Positions 24,761 through 33,699 of a stretch of DNA of 64,000 nucleotides are shown piece by piece; within the stretch, counting starts at the first letter, position 1; each line of letters begins with the position of its first letter. Source of the stretch: JAXGXJ01 sp050943595 (GTDB taxonomy: Bacteria; Actinomycetota; Thermoleophilia; RBG-16-64-13); assembly GCA_050943595.1 (NCBI GenBank), contig JBMNPM010000003.1, positions 62,001 to 126,000 on the forward strand. Reading direction: 5' to 3'. The translations under genes were made by a program, and so were the position numbers. The notes beneath the pieces were generated by a model that saw only the letters and a program-made list of their open reading frames with translations, made no database searches and was not told the origin of the DNA.

Positions 24761-25863
24761 GGACGTTCCATTTCATGCACCATAAGTGGTGGTTCCTGGG
24801 CTTCCTCACGCTCGTGACCATAGTAGCCATCGCCATCGTATTCATCGTCGGCCTCGACTTTGGGATCGACTTCAAAGGCGGAGTGAGGATGCAGGTCGGG
24901 CTTGAGAAACCGGCCACTGTTGATGATGTCCGCACCCTGGTGAGCGACATAGGCATACAAGACCCGGTGGTCCAATCAGTGGCGGACACCAGTGGCGCTC
25001 AGGGCTTCATGATCACGGCGGAGGAGATGACAGAGGCGCAGTCCAAGAAGGTCGTCGCCCAGTTGGACGAAACATACGTAGTCAAGGCCGGCTCCACAGG
25101 CACTGAGACGGTAGGTGCTAGCTTCGGAGAGGAGACCACCAACCGCGCTCTTATAGCCATCCTTATAGCCGTAGTGGTCATCCTCGGTTATCTCACCCTA
25201 CGTTTCGAGATCAAGTTCGCCCTACCGGGCATCGTCGCCCTCATTCACGACCTGGCCCTGACTTTGGGCATCTACGCCGCCACCGGCCGACTGGTCACGT
25301 ACGCGACCGTCGCTGCTATCCTGACCATCCTTGGCTACTCGGTGCACGATACCATCGTGATATTCGACCGCATGAGGGAAAACACGCTGCTCATGAAGCG
25401 TGAGACCTACGGCGACATGGTCGACCTGTCCATCCGCCAGACCATGGTCCGCTCCATCAATACGAGTGTCGCTCTTGTGCTGCCGCTGGTAGCTATCTTG
25501 ATCTTCGGCGGCCCGACACTCACGGACTTCGCCTTTGCACTCACCATCGGCGTGATAACAGGCACATACTCCTCGTTCTTCGTCGCTGCGCCTCTGATCA
25601 CAATCTGGAAGGAGCGCGAGCCACGCTACCGCAAACGCCTACTGGCGGCGGGGGCGGAGGCACAACTGGCTCTTGACGCGACCGACGGGGGTACAATGGT
25701 GGCGGATAGTAGTGCCGTGCGATCGACGACGGTCGGTGGAAGTAAAGCTTCTTCCTCCAGCGGACAAAAGCCGGTCCAGAAACGCCCGGCAAAAGCAACT
25801 TCCAAGAAGACCAGGAATTCAAAACGACCAGTGGCAAAGAACAAGAAGCGTACGTCTCAGTGA
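24757..25863 (+). CDS. secF: Protein translocase subunit SecF with basic tail
   Basis: Partner of SecD. Six membrane helices, GLDFGIDFKGGVRMQV near the N-terminus and SVHDTIVIFDRMREN in the RND-like core. After the last helix (about residue 285) there is a hydrophilic tail of about 80 residues ending in a Lys/Arg/Ser-rich stretch (KRPAKATSKKTRNSKRPVAK), predicted cytoplasmic. 368 residues. Confidence 0.94.
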   Translation: MRTFHFMHHKWWFLGFLTLVTIVAIAIVFIVGLDFGIDFKGGVRMQVGLEKPATVDDVRTLVSDIGIQDPVVQSVADTSGAQGFMITAEEMTEAQSKKVVAQLDETYVVKAGSTGTETVGASFGEETTNRALIAILIAVVVILGYLTLRFEIKFALPGIVALIHDLALTLGIYAATGRLVTYATVAAILTILGYSVHDTIVIFDRMRENTLLMKRETYGDMVDLSIRQTMVRSINTSVALVLPLVAILIFGGPTLTDFAFALTIGVITGTYSSFFVAAPLITIWKEREPRYRKRLLAAGAEAQLALDATDGGTMVADSSAVRSTTVGGSKASSSSGQKPVQKRPAKATSKKTRNSKRPVAKNKKRTSQ

Positions 25864-25875
25864 GAGGAGGACGCC

Positions 25876-26301
25876 GTGTTCGAAACGTCTGCCAAGAACG
25901 CTCCTGAAGAAGACACCTCCGGCGATGAGGCACCGCGCGTCGGACAGAGCGCCCGCGATTTGATCGAGCGTGTGTTCTTGCTGGGTGTAGGCGCTGCTGC
26001 TCTTACCAAGGATCGAGCCCAAGAAGTGGTGGAAGATCTGGTCCGCCGGGGGCACCTAAGCCGCGATGAGAGCCGCGACATGGTCGAGAAAGTGATGGCC
26101 CGGAGCAGAGAAGAGGCTCGGTCGGCCATTAAGAGGGCCGACTCTTCTCTCCAAGGCGCGTACCACGACCTAGGTTTGGTAGGCAAACGCGAGCTCGAAG
26201 ACCTTGATCTTCGTCTGCGGCAACTTGAGCATAGGGTGCAACTGCTTGAGGCCACAGCAGACGCCGAAAGCCGGGTGGACCGGGACTCACCCGCATTCTG
26301 A
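25876..26301 (+). CDS. Phasin-like coiled-coil protein
   Basis: 141 residues. An acidic N-terminus, then SARDLIERVFLLGVGAAALTKDRAQEVVEDLVRRG, resembling the polyhydroxyalkanoate-granule-associated (PhaF/phasin-like, COG3937) helix, followed by GHLSRDESRDMVEKVM and a C-terminal coiled coil (ELEDLDLRLRQLEHRVQLLE). Proteins of this type often accompany a UbiB kinase, as here. No PHA genes are seen. GTG start after GAGAGGAGG. Confidence 0.7.
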   Translation: MFETSAKNAPEEDTSGDEAPRVGQSARDLIERVFLLGVGAAALTKDRAQEVVEDLVRRGHLSRDESRDMVEKVMARSREEARSAIKRADSSLQGAYHDLGLVGKRELEDLDLRLRQLEHRVQLLEATADAESRVDRDSPAF

Positions 26302-26353
26302 TAGTCGCCGACCGAGCGGCGTTCACAACCTCTCGAGGACGGGGGTCACAGTA

Positions 26354-28030
26354 TTGTACCCTCAGCTAAGACACCCCAGTCTCGTCTCCCGAATCCGCAA
26401 TATCGAGCGGATGCGAGAAATATCACAGGTCGCCGTCCGACATGGGTTCGGGTACTTTTTCGAACCGAATCGCTTCCTCCGCATCTTCCCCCGACGACGA
26501 CGCAGGAGTCGGTCCTCACCCCCTGACAGGGGTCGCCACATCCGCGAGATGCTGGAGGAACTCGGTCCGACCTTCGTGAAGTTCGGGCAACTCCTCAGTA
26601 CGCGGCCCGATATTGTGCCGGCAGATATCCTGATGGAACTTGTGAAGCTGCAGGATGGTGTGCCTCCGTTTGCCTTCGAGACGGCCCGGCAGGTAATCGA
26701 GGAGGATCTGGACCTGTCTTTGTCGCGGGCCTTTACGGCCTTCGATTCGACACCGCTGGCGGCCGCCTCGATAGGCCAAGTGTACGGCGCCGTCCTTCCC
26801 GGAGGGCAAGAAGTCGTTGTGAAGGTACAGCGCCCCGATGCCGCCCGCTACATACACAAAGATATCGAACTCCTGACACAGTTCGCCTACCTGTTTGAGG
26901 GAAAACTCGACCTAAGCTTCTCGCCACTGGAAGTGGTGCACGAGTTTGCACGCTCCATCAACCGCGAGCTCGACTACATCCTCGAAGCCAGGAACGCAGA
27001 GCGCTTCGGGGTCAACTTCGCCGGTAGTGAGCGGGTACGCATCCCGCAGGTCTACTGGCGTTACTGTAGCAGCCGCGTCCTCACCCTAGAGCGGCTCCCA
27101 GGCTCCACCCTCAACAGCGAGGCGGTAGCCGCTCTTCCCCTGGAGACAAAGAAGGCTCTAGGGATATCCATCGCCGACTGTTGGTTCCGACAGATCCTCC
27201 ATGATGGGTTCTTCCATGCCGATCCCCACCCGGCGAATATAGTGTACTTAGGCGAAGGCAAGATCGGTCTATTTGATTTCGGTTCGGCCGGTTACCTGCG
27301 CCGGGAGGACCTGGATGAAGGCGTGACTCTCTTCCTGCACGTCATGAGTTCAAACACCCGTGGCATCAAACGCTCACTCAGGCGATTGGGTATGGAATGG
27401 AGCCCATCCGTCGACGAGTTGATGAGCCAAGCCATCGAAGAGGCCTTCAACCGCTACTTCGGCCGCTCTCTGGCCAATCTGGACATGGCGAGTCTACTCC
27501 GCCAGGTCTTCGACATTATCTACTCCTTGCGCCTCCGCCTTCCCAGTCGTTTTTTGTTACTCGACAAGGCGCTGTTGGAGATGGAAGGCGTGGTGACTCA
27601 GCTGTATCCCGAGATGGATGTGTTTACACTGGCCCGACAGTACACCGACGAATTGAAGCAGCGCCGTTTCGACCCACGCACTATCGCCGACAAGATGCGC
27701 CGGGATATGGTCGAGTACGCCAACATCATACGCGAGTATCCGATACAGCTGCACCAGTTGCTGGAGGAGGTGAGGTCGGGAGAGCTTGAGGTCAAGCACC
27801 GCCATGTGGGACTCGAGAATCTGATGCAACGCTTCGATATCATCACCAACCGCCTGGTCGTAGCTCTCGTATGTATCGCATTGGGGGTGAGCAGCACAGC
27901 AGTGGGTATCCTCATCGAAGGAGGTCCACATGTGGGTGGCTTCTCCATATGGGGATTGCCCGGCTTTGTCGGCTCCATCTTTTTTGGCGCTTGGCTCATC
28001 TACGCCATCATCCGTTCTGGGCGGATGTAG
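26354..28030 (+). CDS. ABC1/UbiB family atypical kinase
   Basis: 558 residues with the UbiB hallmarks: KxGQ-type motif GPTFVKFGQLLSTRPD, the Ala-rich loop AAASIGQVYGAVL, FHADPHPANI and the metal-binding FDFGSAGYL. Two membrane helices end the protein (RLVVALVCIALGVSSTAVGI and IFFGAWLIYAIIR). The family supports quinone synthesis or lipid metabolism through an ATPase/kinase activity. The reading frame opens upstream inside the phasin-like gene; TTG 26354 after GGGGGT is the first start clear of it. Confidence 0.9.
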   Translation: MYPQLRHPSLVSRIRNIERMREISQVAVRHGFGYFFEPNRFLRIFPRRRRRSRSSPPDRGRHIREMLEELGPTFVKFGQLLSTRPDIVPADILMELVKLQDGVPPFAFETARQVIEEDLDLSLSRAFTAFDSTPLAAASIGQVYGAVLPGGQEVVVKVQRPDAARYIHKDIELLTQFAYLFEGKLDLSFSPLEVVHEFARSINRELDYILEARNAERFGVNFAGSERVRIPQVYWRYCSSRVLTLERLPGSTLNSEAVAALPLETKKALGISIADCWFRQILHDGFFHADPHPANIVYLGEGKIGLFDFGSAGYLRREDLDEGVTLFLHVMSSNTRGIKRSLRRLGMEWSPSVDELMSQAIEEAFNRYFGRSLANLDMASLLRQVFDIIYSLRLRLPSRFLLLDKALLEMEGVVTQLYPEMDVFTLARQYTDELKQRRFDPRTIADKMRRDMVEYANIIREYPIQLHQLLEEVRSGELEVKHRHVGLENLMQRFDIITNRLVVALVCIALGVSSTAVGILIEGGPHVGGFSIWGLPGFVGSIFFGAWLIYAIIRSGRM

Positions 28031-28089
28031 GGGCCGTCTCTGTAGCTTTTGGACATTGCCCGTCCACGTCAAGGGTTATAGTTGGTCTC

Positions 28090-30660
28090 ATGGGATCACC
28101 TGACGACATCACGTGGGATATAGTCCCGTTTTCCTGGGCCGCTGCCGACCGACTGGCGCGGGAACTGAACCTCCCCCTACCGGTCGCCACCATCCTCGCG
28201 GGGCGCGGTCTTGTTGAGCCGGGATCGGCACAGGCCTTCCTCGACTGTTCTGCACCTATCCCCGATCCCTTCCTGTTCGCCGATATGGTGGAAGCGGTTG
28301 ACAAGCTGACAGAAGCTATAGCTTCTGGCCGCCGCGTTGTCGTCCACGGTGACTACGACGCGGACGGCATCACAGCCACCGCCCTAATGGTCCTAGGATT
28401 GCGCAGTTTTGGTGTAGAGGCCGAGTGGTATCTGCCCAGCCGCTTCACAGAGGGGTTCGGGCTGTCGTCCACAGCTGTGGAGGGCATCGCCGGCCGGGGT
28501 CCGGCGCTGCTCATTACTGTGGACTGCGGGATCAATTATCCGGACCAGGTAGCGTTGGCCCGGCACCTGGGCCTTGATGTAATCGTCATCGACCATCATC
28601 AGCCGGGCGCAGACCTACCCGCGTGTCCACTCATCCATCCGGTCAGAGGAGACTACCCAACAGCCGACCTGTGCGGAGTAGGCTTGGCTTTCAAAGTGCT
28701 CCACGCGTTGCATATCGCGATCTTAGGAGCCACCCCTCAGGAGATTCCTGAAGGCCTCCATGCCCTCCTAGACTTGGTGGCTGTGGGCACGATAGCCGAT
28801 CTCGTCCCCCTGCGTGGCGAGAACCGTTACTACACTAAAGAGGGGCTCAAGCTGCTCACCATTGGGTCTCGTACCGGGTTTCGGTTTCTCAGCAAAGTGG
28901 CCGGATGTGCGGGACGAGTCGATTCGGGCAGCGTGTCGTTCCGCATCGCCCCCCACCTCAATGCCGCGGGGCGGCTGACCGATGCTTCGCTGCCGTTACG
29001 CCTCCTGCTCACCGAGGACGAAACAGAGGCGGCCGCCATTGCTGATGCGCTACACGATATGAACGGCGTGCGCCAAAACGTGGAGCGGCAGATTCTCGGC
29101 GAAACTCTTACCCAGATCGAGGCTCTCGATATTCTCCCGCCCCTGTTGGTCTTGAGTGGCGCCGGCTGGCATGAGGGAGTGGTCGGCATCGTCGCCTCCC
29201 GGCTGGTGGAGCGCTACCATCGTCCAGTAATAGTGCTGGCTGAACACGACGGGATTGCCAAGGGATCGGGCAGAAGTATCGCCCACTACGACTTGATGTC
29301 CGGTCTCGATGCTTGTGCAGAGTGGCTGACGGTCTTCGGGGGCCACAAAATGGCGGCGGGCCTGACGTTGGACGTCGAGCGGATAGACGGCTTCAGGCAG
29401 GCCCTAGAGACGCACGCCGCCGCCCACTTGAGTAGAGACGACGTCAAGCCCGTGTATCGCGCCGACGCCGTGCTGAGAAGTGAAGACATCAACGCCGATA
29501 CTGCGCTGGCCCTTGCGTCTCTCGGTCCGTTCGGCAGCTCCAACCCGCGGCCACGGCTGCTTCTCCTCGACGCCGACATGCGCCGGGTGGAGACGACGCG
29601 CACGGGTGCACATCTACGGTGTGTCGTCGACGTGGAAGGCGTAAAGGTCCGGGCCATCGGGTTCGGGCTTGGGGAGCGGGCCGAAGAGCTGCGCACAGAT
29701 GGGGATAGGCGCATCCTAGGTGTGCAGCTCCGTGTCGATGAGTGGCAGGGGGCACTCAGGCCGGAACTCCAACTAGACAGGATAGGTATAGGGCTCTCCG
29801 GGCGCTGTGCAGCTCCCGCTTGCGGGCCACAATGCCCCCATTGGAACCCTCTGAGCGCCACCGGGGAGGTACTTTCCGTCGCAGAACTCGACCACGGAAC
29901 GCCGTCTGACGAGAGTGTCTCCACGCGTAGCTATGGATCGCCGCGGTCGAAGCCACGGCTCTCATCGACACGAGTAGCACGCGACATCCACGAGGCGGGC
30001 GGGCGCCTGTCGGCCGTGGCACAGTTGCTCGCCAGTGGCGAGCCGACCCTCTTCCTCACCTGTTCTGCGACCCATCGCTTGGAAGAACTTGCCGCCGGCC
30101 TGCCTCTTGACGATCTGACCCGGGGTGGCTTGTGGTGCGTGAGCCGCGCATGTGCGGGCAGAGATGTCCCCCGCCTAGGAGATGGCGGCACGATCCTCAT
30201 GGAGTGGGATGTGGCCACCAGACAGGCTCCTGTCGACATTCCCACGCATGTGGCCGCCCTCGATCCACCGTACCGGCACGAACACACCCGATTACTACGT
30301 CATTACGCGGACCAGGGGGCATGTGTGCACCTGTACTACGGAGAAGAGCAGAGATGCATGACGGCCGATCTCCTCCGGTACCTCGTCCATCCACGATTCG
30401 CACTGGTCTGTACCTACCGGGCCCTTGAAAAGGTGGGAGGGGACGAGGAAGTCCGCCACGCGGCGGCCGGACTGGCTTGGCATCACGGCCGCGTGGTCCT
30501 GGGCGACGCAGCTCTGTCGCGGGCGGCGTATATTCTCGCTAAGCTCGATCTAGAACAGGTCGGAGCCGGAGGGGCTAGAATAAAGCCGGAGAGTATCCCG
30601 CAGTACACTGAGGCTCAGGCCGAGTACGAGGAGTGTTCCAGGCTGTGCCGGATCCTTTAG
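28090..30660 (+). CDS. recJ: Single-stranded-DNA-specific exonuclease RecJ
   Basis: 5'-3' ssDNA exonuclease for recombination and mismatch repair. DHH motifs are VVHGDYDADGITATAL, LLITVDCGI, VIDHHQPG; the DHHA1 half has GSGRSIAHYDL and FGGHKMAAGLTL, then an OB domain. About 270 further residues carry the RecJ C-terminal extension (from near LAAGLPLDDLTRGGLWCVS) known from Firmicutes-type RecJ. 856 residues. The start is ATG 28090; the frame is open upstream into ubiB but the family N-terminus begins here. Confidence 0.94.
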   Translation: MGSPDDITWDIVPFSWAAADRLARELNLPLPVATILAGRGLVEPGSAQAFLDCSAPIPDPFLFADMVEAVDKLTEAIASGRRVVVHGDYDADGITATALMVLGLRSFGVEAEWYLPSRFTEGFGLSSTAVEGIAGRGPALLITVDCGINYPDQVALARHLGLDVIVIDHHQPGADLPACPLIHPVRGDYPTADLCGVGLAFKVLHALHIAILGATPQEIPEGLHALLDLVAVGTIADLVPLRGENRYYTKEGLKLLTIGSRTGFRFLSKVAGCAGRVDSGSVSFRIAPHLNAAGRLTDASLPLRLLLTEDETEAAAIADALHDMNGVRQNVERQILGETLTQIEALDILPPLLVLSGAGWHEGVVGIVASRLVERYHRPVIVLAEHDGIAKGSGRSIAHYDLMSGLDACAEWLTVFGGHKMAAGLTLDVERIDGFRQALETHAAAHLSRDDVKPVYRADAVLRSEDINADTALALASLGPFGSSNPRPRLLLLDADMRRVETTRTGAHLRCVVDVEGVKVRAIGFGLGERAEELRTDGDRRILGVQLRVDEWQGALRPELQLDRIGIGLSGRCAAPACGPQCPHWNPLSATGEVLSVAELDHGTPSDESVSTRSYGSPRSKPRLSSTRVARDIHEAGGRLSAVAQLLASGEPTLFLTCSATHRLEELAAGLPLDDLTRGGLWCVSRACAGRDVPRLGDGGTILMEWDVATRQAPVDIPTHVAALDPPYRHEHTRLLRHYADQGACVHLYYGEEQRCMTADLLRYLVHPRFALVCTYRALEKVGGDEEVRHAAAGLAWHHGRVVLGDAALSRAAYILAKLDLEQVGAGGARIKPESIPQYTEAQAEYEECSRLCRIL

Positions 30661-32909
30661 ACACCAAGGGCGTAAAGGTCGACGACGGGGGTGTGGCCAC
30701 GGGTGGCGCCGGTACACCGGTGGAGCCCAGCGAGCTGCCGGAGGAGCTTCTGATCAAGATCGAACGCTTCACGGCCGCCTCCGACAGGGAACTTATCACG
30801 AAGGCGTTCCATGTAGCCGCAGCACAACACCAGCACCAACTGCGTGCCAGCGGCGAACCCTATATGAGTCACCCCGTTAATACAGCGATTATCTGTGCCG
30901 AACTCGGACTCGATTCGGCTACGCTGGCGGCCGCGCTCCTGCATGATGTCGTCGAAGACACATCCATGACGACCGAGGCCGTTCGCGATCAGTTCGGTGA
31001 AGATGTGGCTCTTCTGGTCGACGGACTCACCAAACTGTCGAAGATATCGTTCCGCAGCGATGAAGAAGAGCAGGCCGAGAACATCCGCAAGATGATCATC
31101 GCCATGGCCAAGGATATCCGTGTGATTCTCATCAAATTGGCCGACCGGCTCCACAATATGCGTACCCTCACGCATCTGCGCAAGGAGAAGCAGATCCAGA
31201 AGGCCAGGGAGACCCTCGAGGTGTATGCTCCCCTGGCTCACCGTCTAGGCATAGAGTCGATCCGCTGGGAACTCGAGGATCTGGCCTTTGTCACCCTCCA
31301 CCCACGCAAGTACGCTGAAGTAGCGGGCATGGTGGCACAACGTCGGGATGACCGCGAACGCGACATGGAAGAGGCCCGCGACATCCTCAACGCGGAACTG
31401 GCGGACATGAATATCCAGGCCGACATCTCCGGAAGAGCCAAGCATCTGTACTCCGTCTACAACAAGATGGTGCGCAAGGGTAAGGAATTCAACGAGATTT
31501 ACGACCTCACCGCCCTACGCGTCTTGGTCTCTTCAGTGAAGGACTGCTACACGGTGCTGGGCACTGTCCACTCCATCTGGAAGCCGGTCCACGGACGGTT
31601 CAAGGACTATGTGGCCATGCCCAAGCTCAACATGTATCAATCACTGCACACGACCGTCATCGGACCGAAGGGAAAACCGCTCGAGATCCAGATCCGCACC
31701 TACGAGATGCACGAGACGGCCCAGTACGGGATCGCAGCCCACTGGATGTACAAAGAGGGGCGTTCCGGTCGACACTCTCCGGGTCAACTCGAGAAGCCGC
31801 AGTGGCTGCGACAGATCATGGACTGGCAGTCTGATACGAAAGACTCTACCGAGTTCATGGACTCGTTGCGCGTTGACCTCTTTCATGACGAAGTCTATGT
31901 CTTCACTCCCAAGGGTGAGGTCAAGAGGTTGCCCGCCGGTTCCACGCCCGTCGATTTCGCCTACGCCATCCATACCGACGTGGGGCACCGCTGCACGGGG
32001 GGGAAGGTCAACGGACGACTCGTGCCCCTCACGCACCGGCTACAGTCCGGGGATATCGTGGAAGTCCTCACATCCAAGACGGCCCAGGGCCCTTCTCGGG
32101 ATTGGCTGCAGTTCGTAGCCAGCTCAGGAGCACGCAGTAGAATCCGGCAGTGGTTCAAGCGAGAGAAGCGCGAGGACGCGGAGCACGTAGGCCGGGAGAC
32201 GCTGCTCGAGGCCCTGCGCAAGCAGGGACTTCCTGCCCAGAAGTTGATCAGGTCCGAACTCATGGATGACATCATGAAGGAGTCCAAAATAGCCAAAAGG
32301 AATGACTTCTTCGTTGCAATCGGCTTGGGAAAGATCAGTGCGCAACATGTGGTGACCCGGGTCATCCAGAACCTCAACCAACAGGACGCTCAGCGGTCGA
32401 CTGCGCTCACCCTGCCGACTACTGCGCCTGCAGATGGCAGGGAGACTCCATCTTCTCAAGAACTGGGTATCAAAATCGACGGCATAGACGATGTGCCCAT
32501 TCGCATTCCCCAGTGCTGCCGGCCGGTGCCGGGAGATGAGGTGATCGGCTATATCTCCCTGGGCAGAGGTGTCACCATCCACCGGCGCGACTGCCCCAAC
32601 ATCAGCTCACTGAAAAAGAACCCCGAGCGCTTTAAGTCCGTTGACTGGGACACCGAGTCGAAGGGGCCATTACGAGTGGAGATACAGATCGAGGCCTACG
32701 ACCGCAATCACCTGCTGGAGGATATCTCGCGCACCCTGAGCGAGAGCGGTCTCTCTATCGTAGCCGCCCAGATTCACACCACCCGAGCCAACACAGTAAA
32801 GAACCGCTTTGTCTTCGATGTGCCTGACATCGATTCTCTGGAAACCGTCCTGCAGCGCATCCGCCGAATCGATACCGTCTACGACGCCTACCGCGTCACA
32901 CCCCACTGA
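30645..32909 (+). CDS. rel: Bifunctional (p)ppGpp synthetase/hydrolase (Rel/SpoT type)
   Basis: Controls the stringent response. The HD hydrolase has LLHDVVEDT, so the hydrolase site is intact. The synthetase has YSVYNKMVRKG, YDLTALRVLV, and the RFKDYVAMPK signature typical of bifunctional Rel enzymes. TGS (VYVFTPKGEVKRLPAGSTPV) and a C-terminal ACT domain follow. The start is placed at GTG 30645, 11 nt after GAGGAG; GTG 30633 is an alternative. Overlaps the recJ end. About 754 residues. Confidence 0.95.
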   Translation: MPDPLDTKGVKVDDGGVATGGAGTPVEPSELPEELLIKIERFTAASDRELITKAFHVAAAQHQHQLRASGEPYMSHPVNTAIICAELGLDSATLAAALLHDVVEDTSMTTEAVRDQFGEDVALLVDGLTKLSKISFRSDEEEQAENIRKMIIAMAKDIRVILIKLADRLHNMRTLTHLRKEKQIQKARETLEVYAPLAHRLGIESIRWELEDLAFVTLHPRKYAEVAGMVAQRRDDRERDMEEARDILNAELADMNIQADISGRAKHLYSVYNKMVRKGKEFNEIYDLTALRVLVSSVKDCYTVLGTVHSIWKPVHGRFKDYVAMPKLNMYQSLHTTVIGPKGKPLEIQIRTYEMHETAQYGIAAHWMYKEGRSGRHSPGQLEKPQWLRQIMDWQSDTKDSTEFMDSLRVDLFHDEVYVFTPKGEVKRLPAGSTPVDFAYAIHTDVGHRCTGGKVNGRLVPLTHRLQSGDIVEVLTSKTAQGPSRDWLQFVASSGARSRIRQWFKREKREDAEHVGRETLLEALRKQGLPAQKLIRSELMDDIMKESKIAKRNDFFVAIGLGKISAQHVVTRVIQNLNQQDAQRSTALTLPTTAPADGRETPSSQELGIKIDGIDDVPIRIPQCCRPVPGDEVIGYISLGRGVTIHRRDCPNISSLKKNPERFKSVDWDTESKGPLRVEIQIEAYDRNHLLEDISRTLSESGLSIVAAQIHTTRANTVKNRFVFDVPDIDSLETVLQRIRRIDTVYDAYRVTPH

Positions 32910-32968
32910 CGCAGACCGCCACCCCAATCTTCGATTGCGGCTGAGGGGCTGAGGGCCGCTGTCTGCTC

Positions 32969-32977
32969 TGGTACAAT
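32969..32977 (+). promoter_or_regulatory. Extended -10 promoter element before the MBL gene
   Basis: TGGTACAAT (TGn-TACAAT) about 87 nt upstream of the MBL start. No convincing -35 box lies 17 nt upstream, which is tolerated for extended -10 promoters. Confidence 0.4.
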
Positions 32978-33002
32978 CTCTGGCCGTGGGCCAACCGCCC
33001 GC

Positions 33003-33032
33003 GACAGTCATCTGACGGACAGTCATCTGACG
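33003..33032 (+). repeat. Perfect tandem 15-bp duplication
   Basis: GACAGTCATCTGACG occurs twice head to tail with no mismatch, 31 nt before the MBL-fold gene and downstream of its putative -10. It lies in the 5' untranslated leader. Confidence 0.9.
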
Positions 33033-33063
33033 TCTAATCTGATCTGCGAACAAGGAGCGATCC

Positions 33064-33699
33064 ATGCACATGCGTTGTCTTCCCGTGGGCCCGCTCCAAG
33101 CCAACTGCTACCTCATTTGGGACGATGACCTACATGCATGCGCAGTCGATCCGGGGGGCGAATCGGAACGGATCGCGCGCTACCTCTCCGATGAGGGCTT
33201 GACCTTGGACGCCATCCTGCTCACCCACGGTCATTTTGACCACGCCGAAGGAGTCAAAGGACTGGCGGAACGAACGGGAGCGAAAGTCTACTGTTCACCT
33301 CTAGTCGCTCCGGTGCTCACCGGTCCGGACGGGTGCGATGCAACCGGTTATCCCATACCCAGCGTTGATGCCGACACGGTAGAGGTTGTAGACGAGGGCG
33401 CCACGGTTGTGGTGAACAGTTTCTCTGTAACAGTCATCGCCACCCCGGGCCACACGCCGGGAGATCTCACCTTCGAGATCGACGGGCACCTCTTCTGCGG
33501 AGACCTCCTTTTTTACCGATCTGTGGGGCGCACGGACTTCCCCGGCGGGGATTTCCCCACCCTACTCAGGTCGGTAGCCAAGCTCGCTGAACGTTATCCG
33601 GCCTCGACTCCCGTCCACCCGGGACACATGCAGTCGACCACTCTGGGCGAGGAACTGCGCTCTAATCCCTTTCTAGAAAGCCTGGACGTCGATGCCTGA
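33064..33699 (+). CDS. MBL-fold metallohydrolase (glyoxalase II-like)
   Basis: 211 residues beginning MHMRCLPVGPLQANCYLI, typical of the YcbL/GloB-like group. Metal ligands: THGHFDHAEG, GHTPGDLTF, CGDLLFY and HPGHMQSTT near the end. Substrate unknown; hydrolysis of a glutathione or other thioester is only one possibility. Overlaps hisS by 8 nt. Confidence 0.88.
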   Translation: MHMRCLPVGPLQANCYLIWDDDLHACAVDPGGESERIARYLSDEGLTLDAILLTHGHFDHAEGVKGLAERTGAKVYCSPLVAPVLTGPDGCDATGYPIPSVDADTVEVVDEGATVVVNSFSVTVIATPGHTPGDLTFEIDGHLFCGDLLFYRSVGRTDFPGGDFPTLLRSVAKLAERYPASTPVHPGHMQSTTLGEELRSNPFLESLDVDA

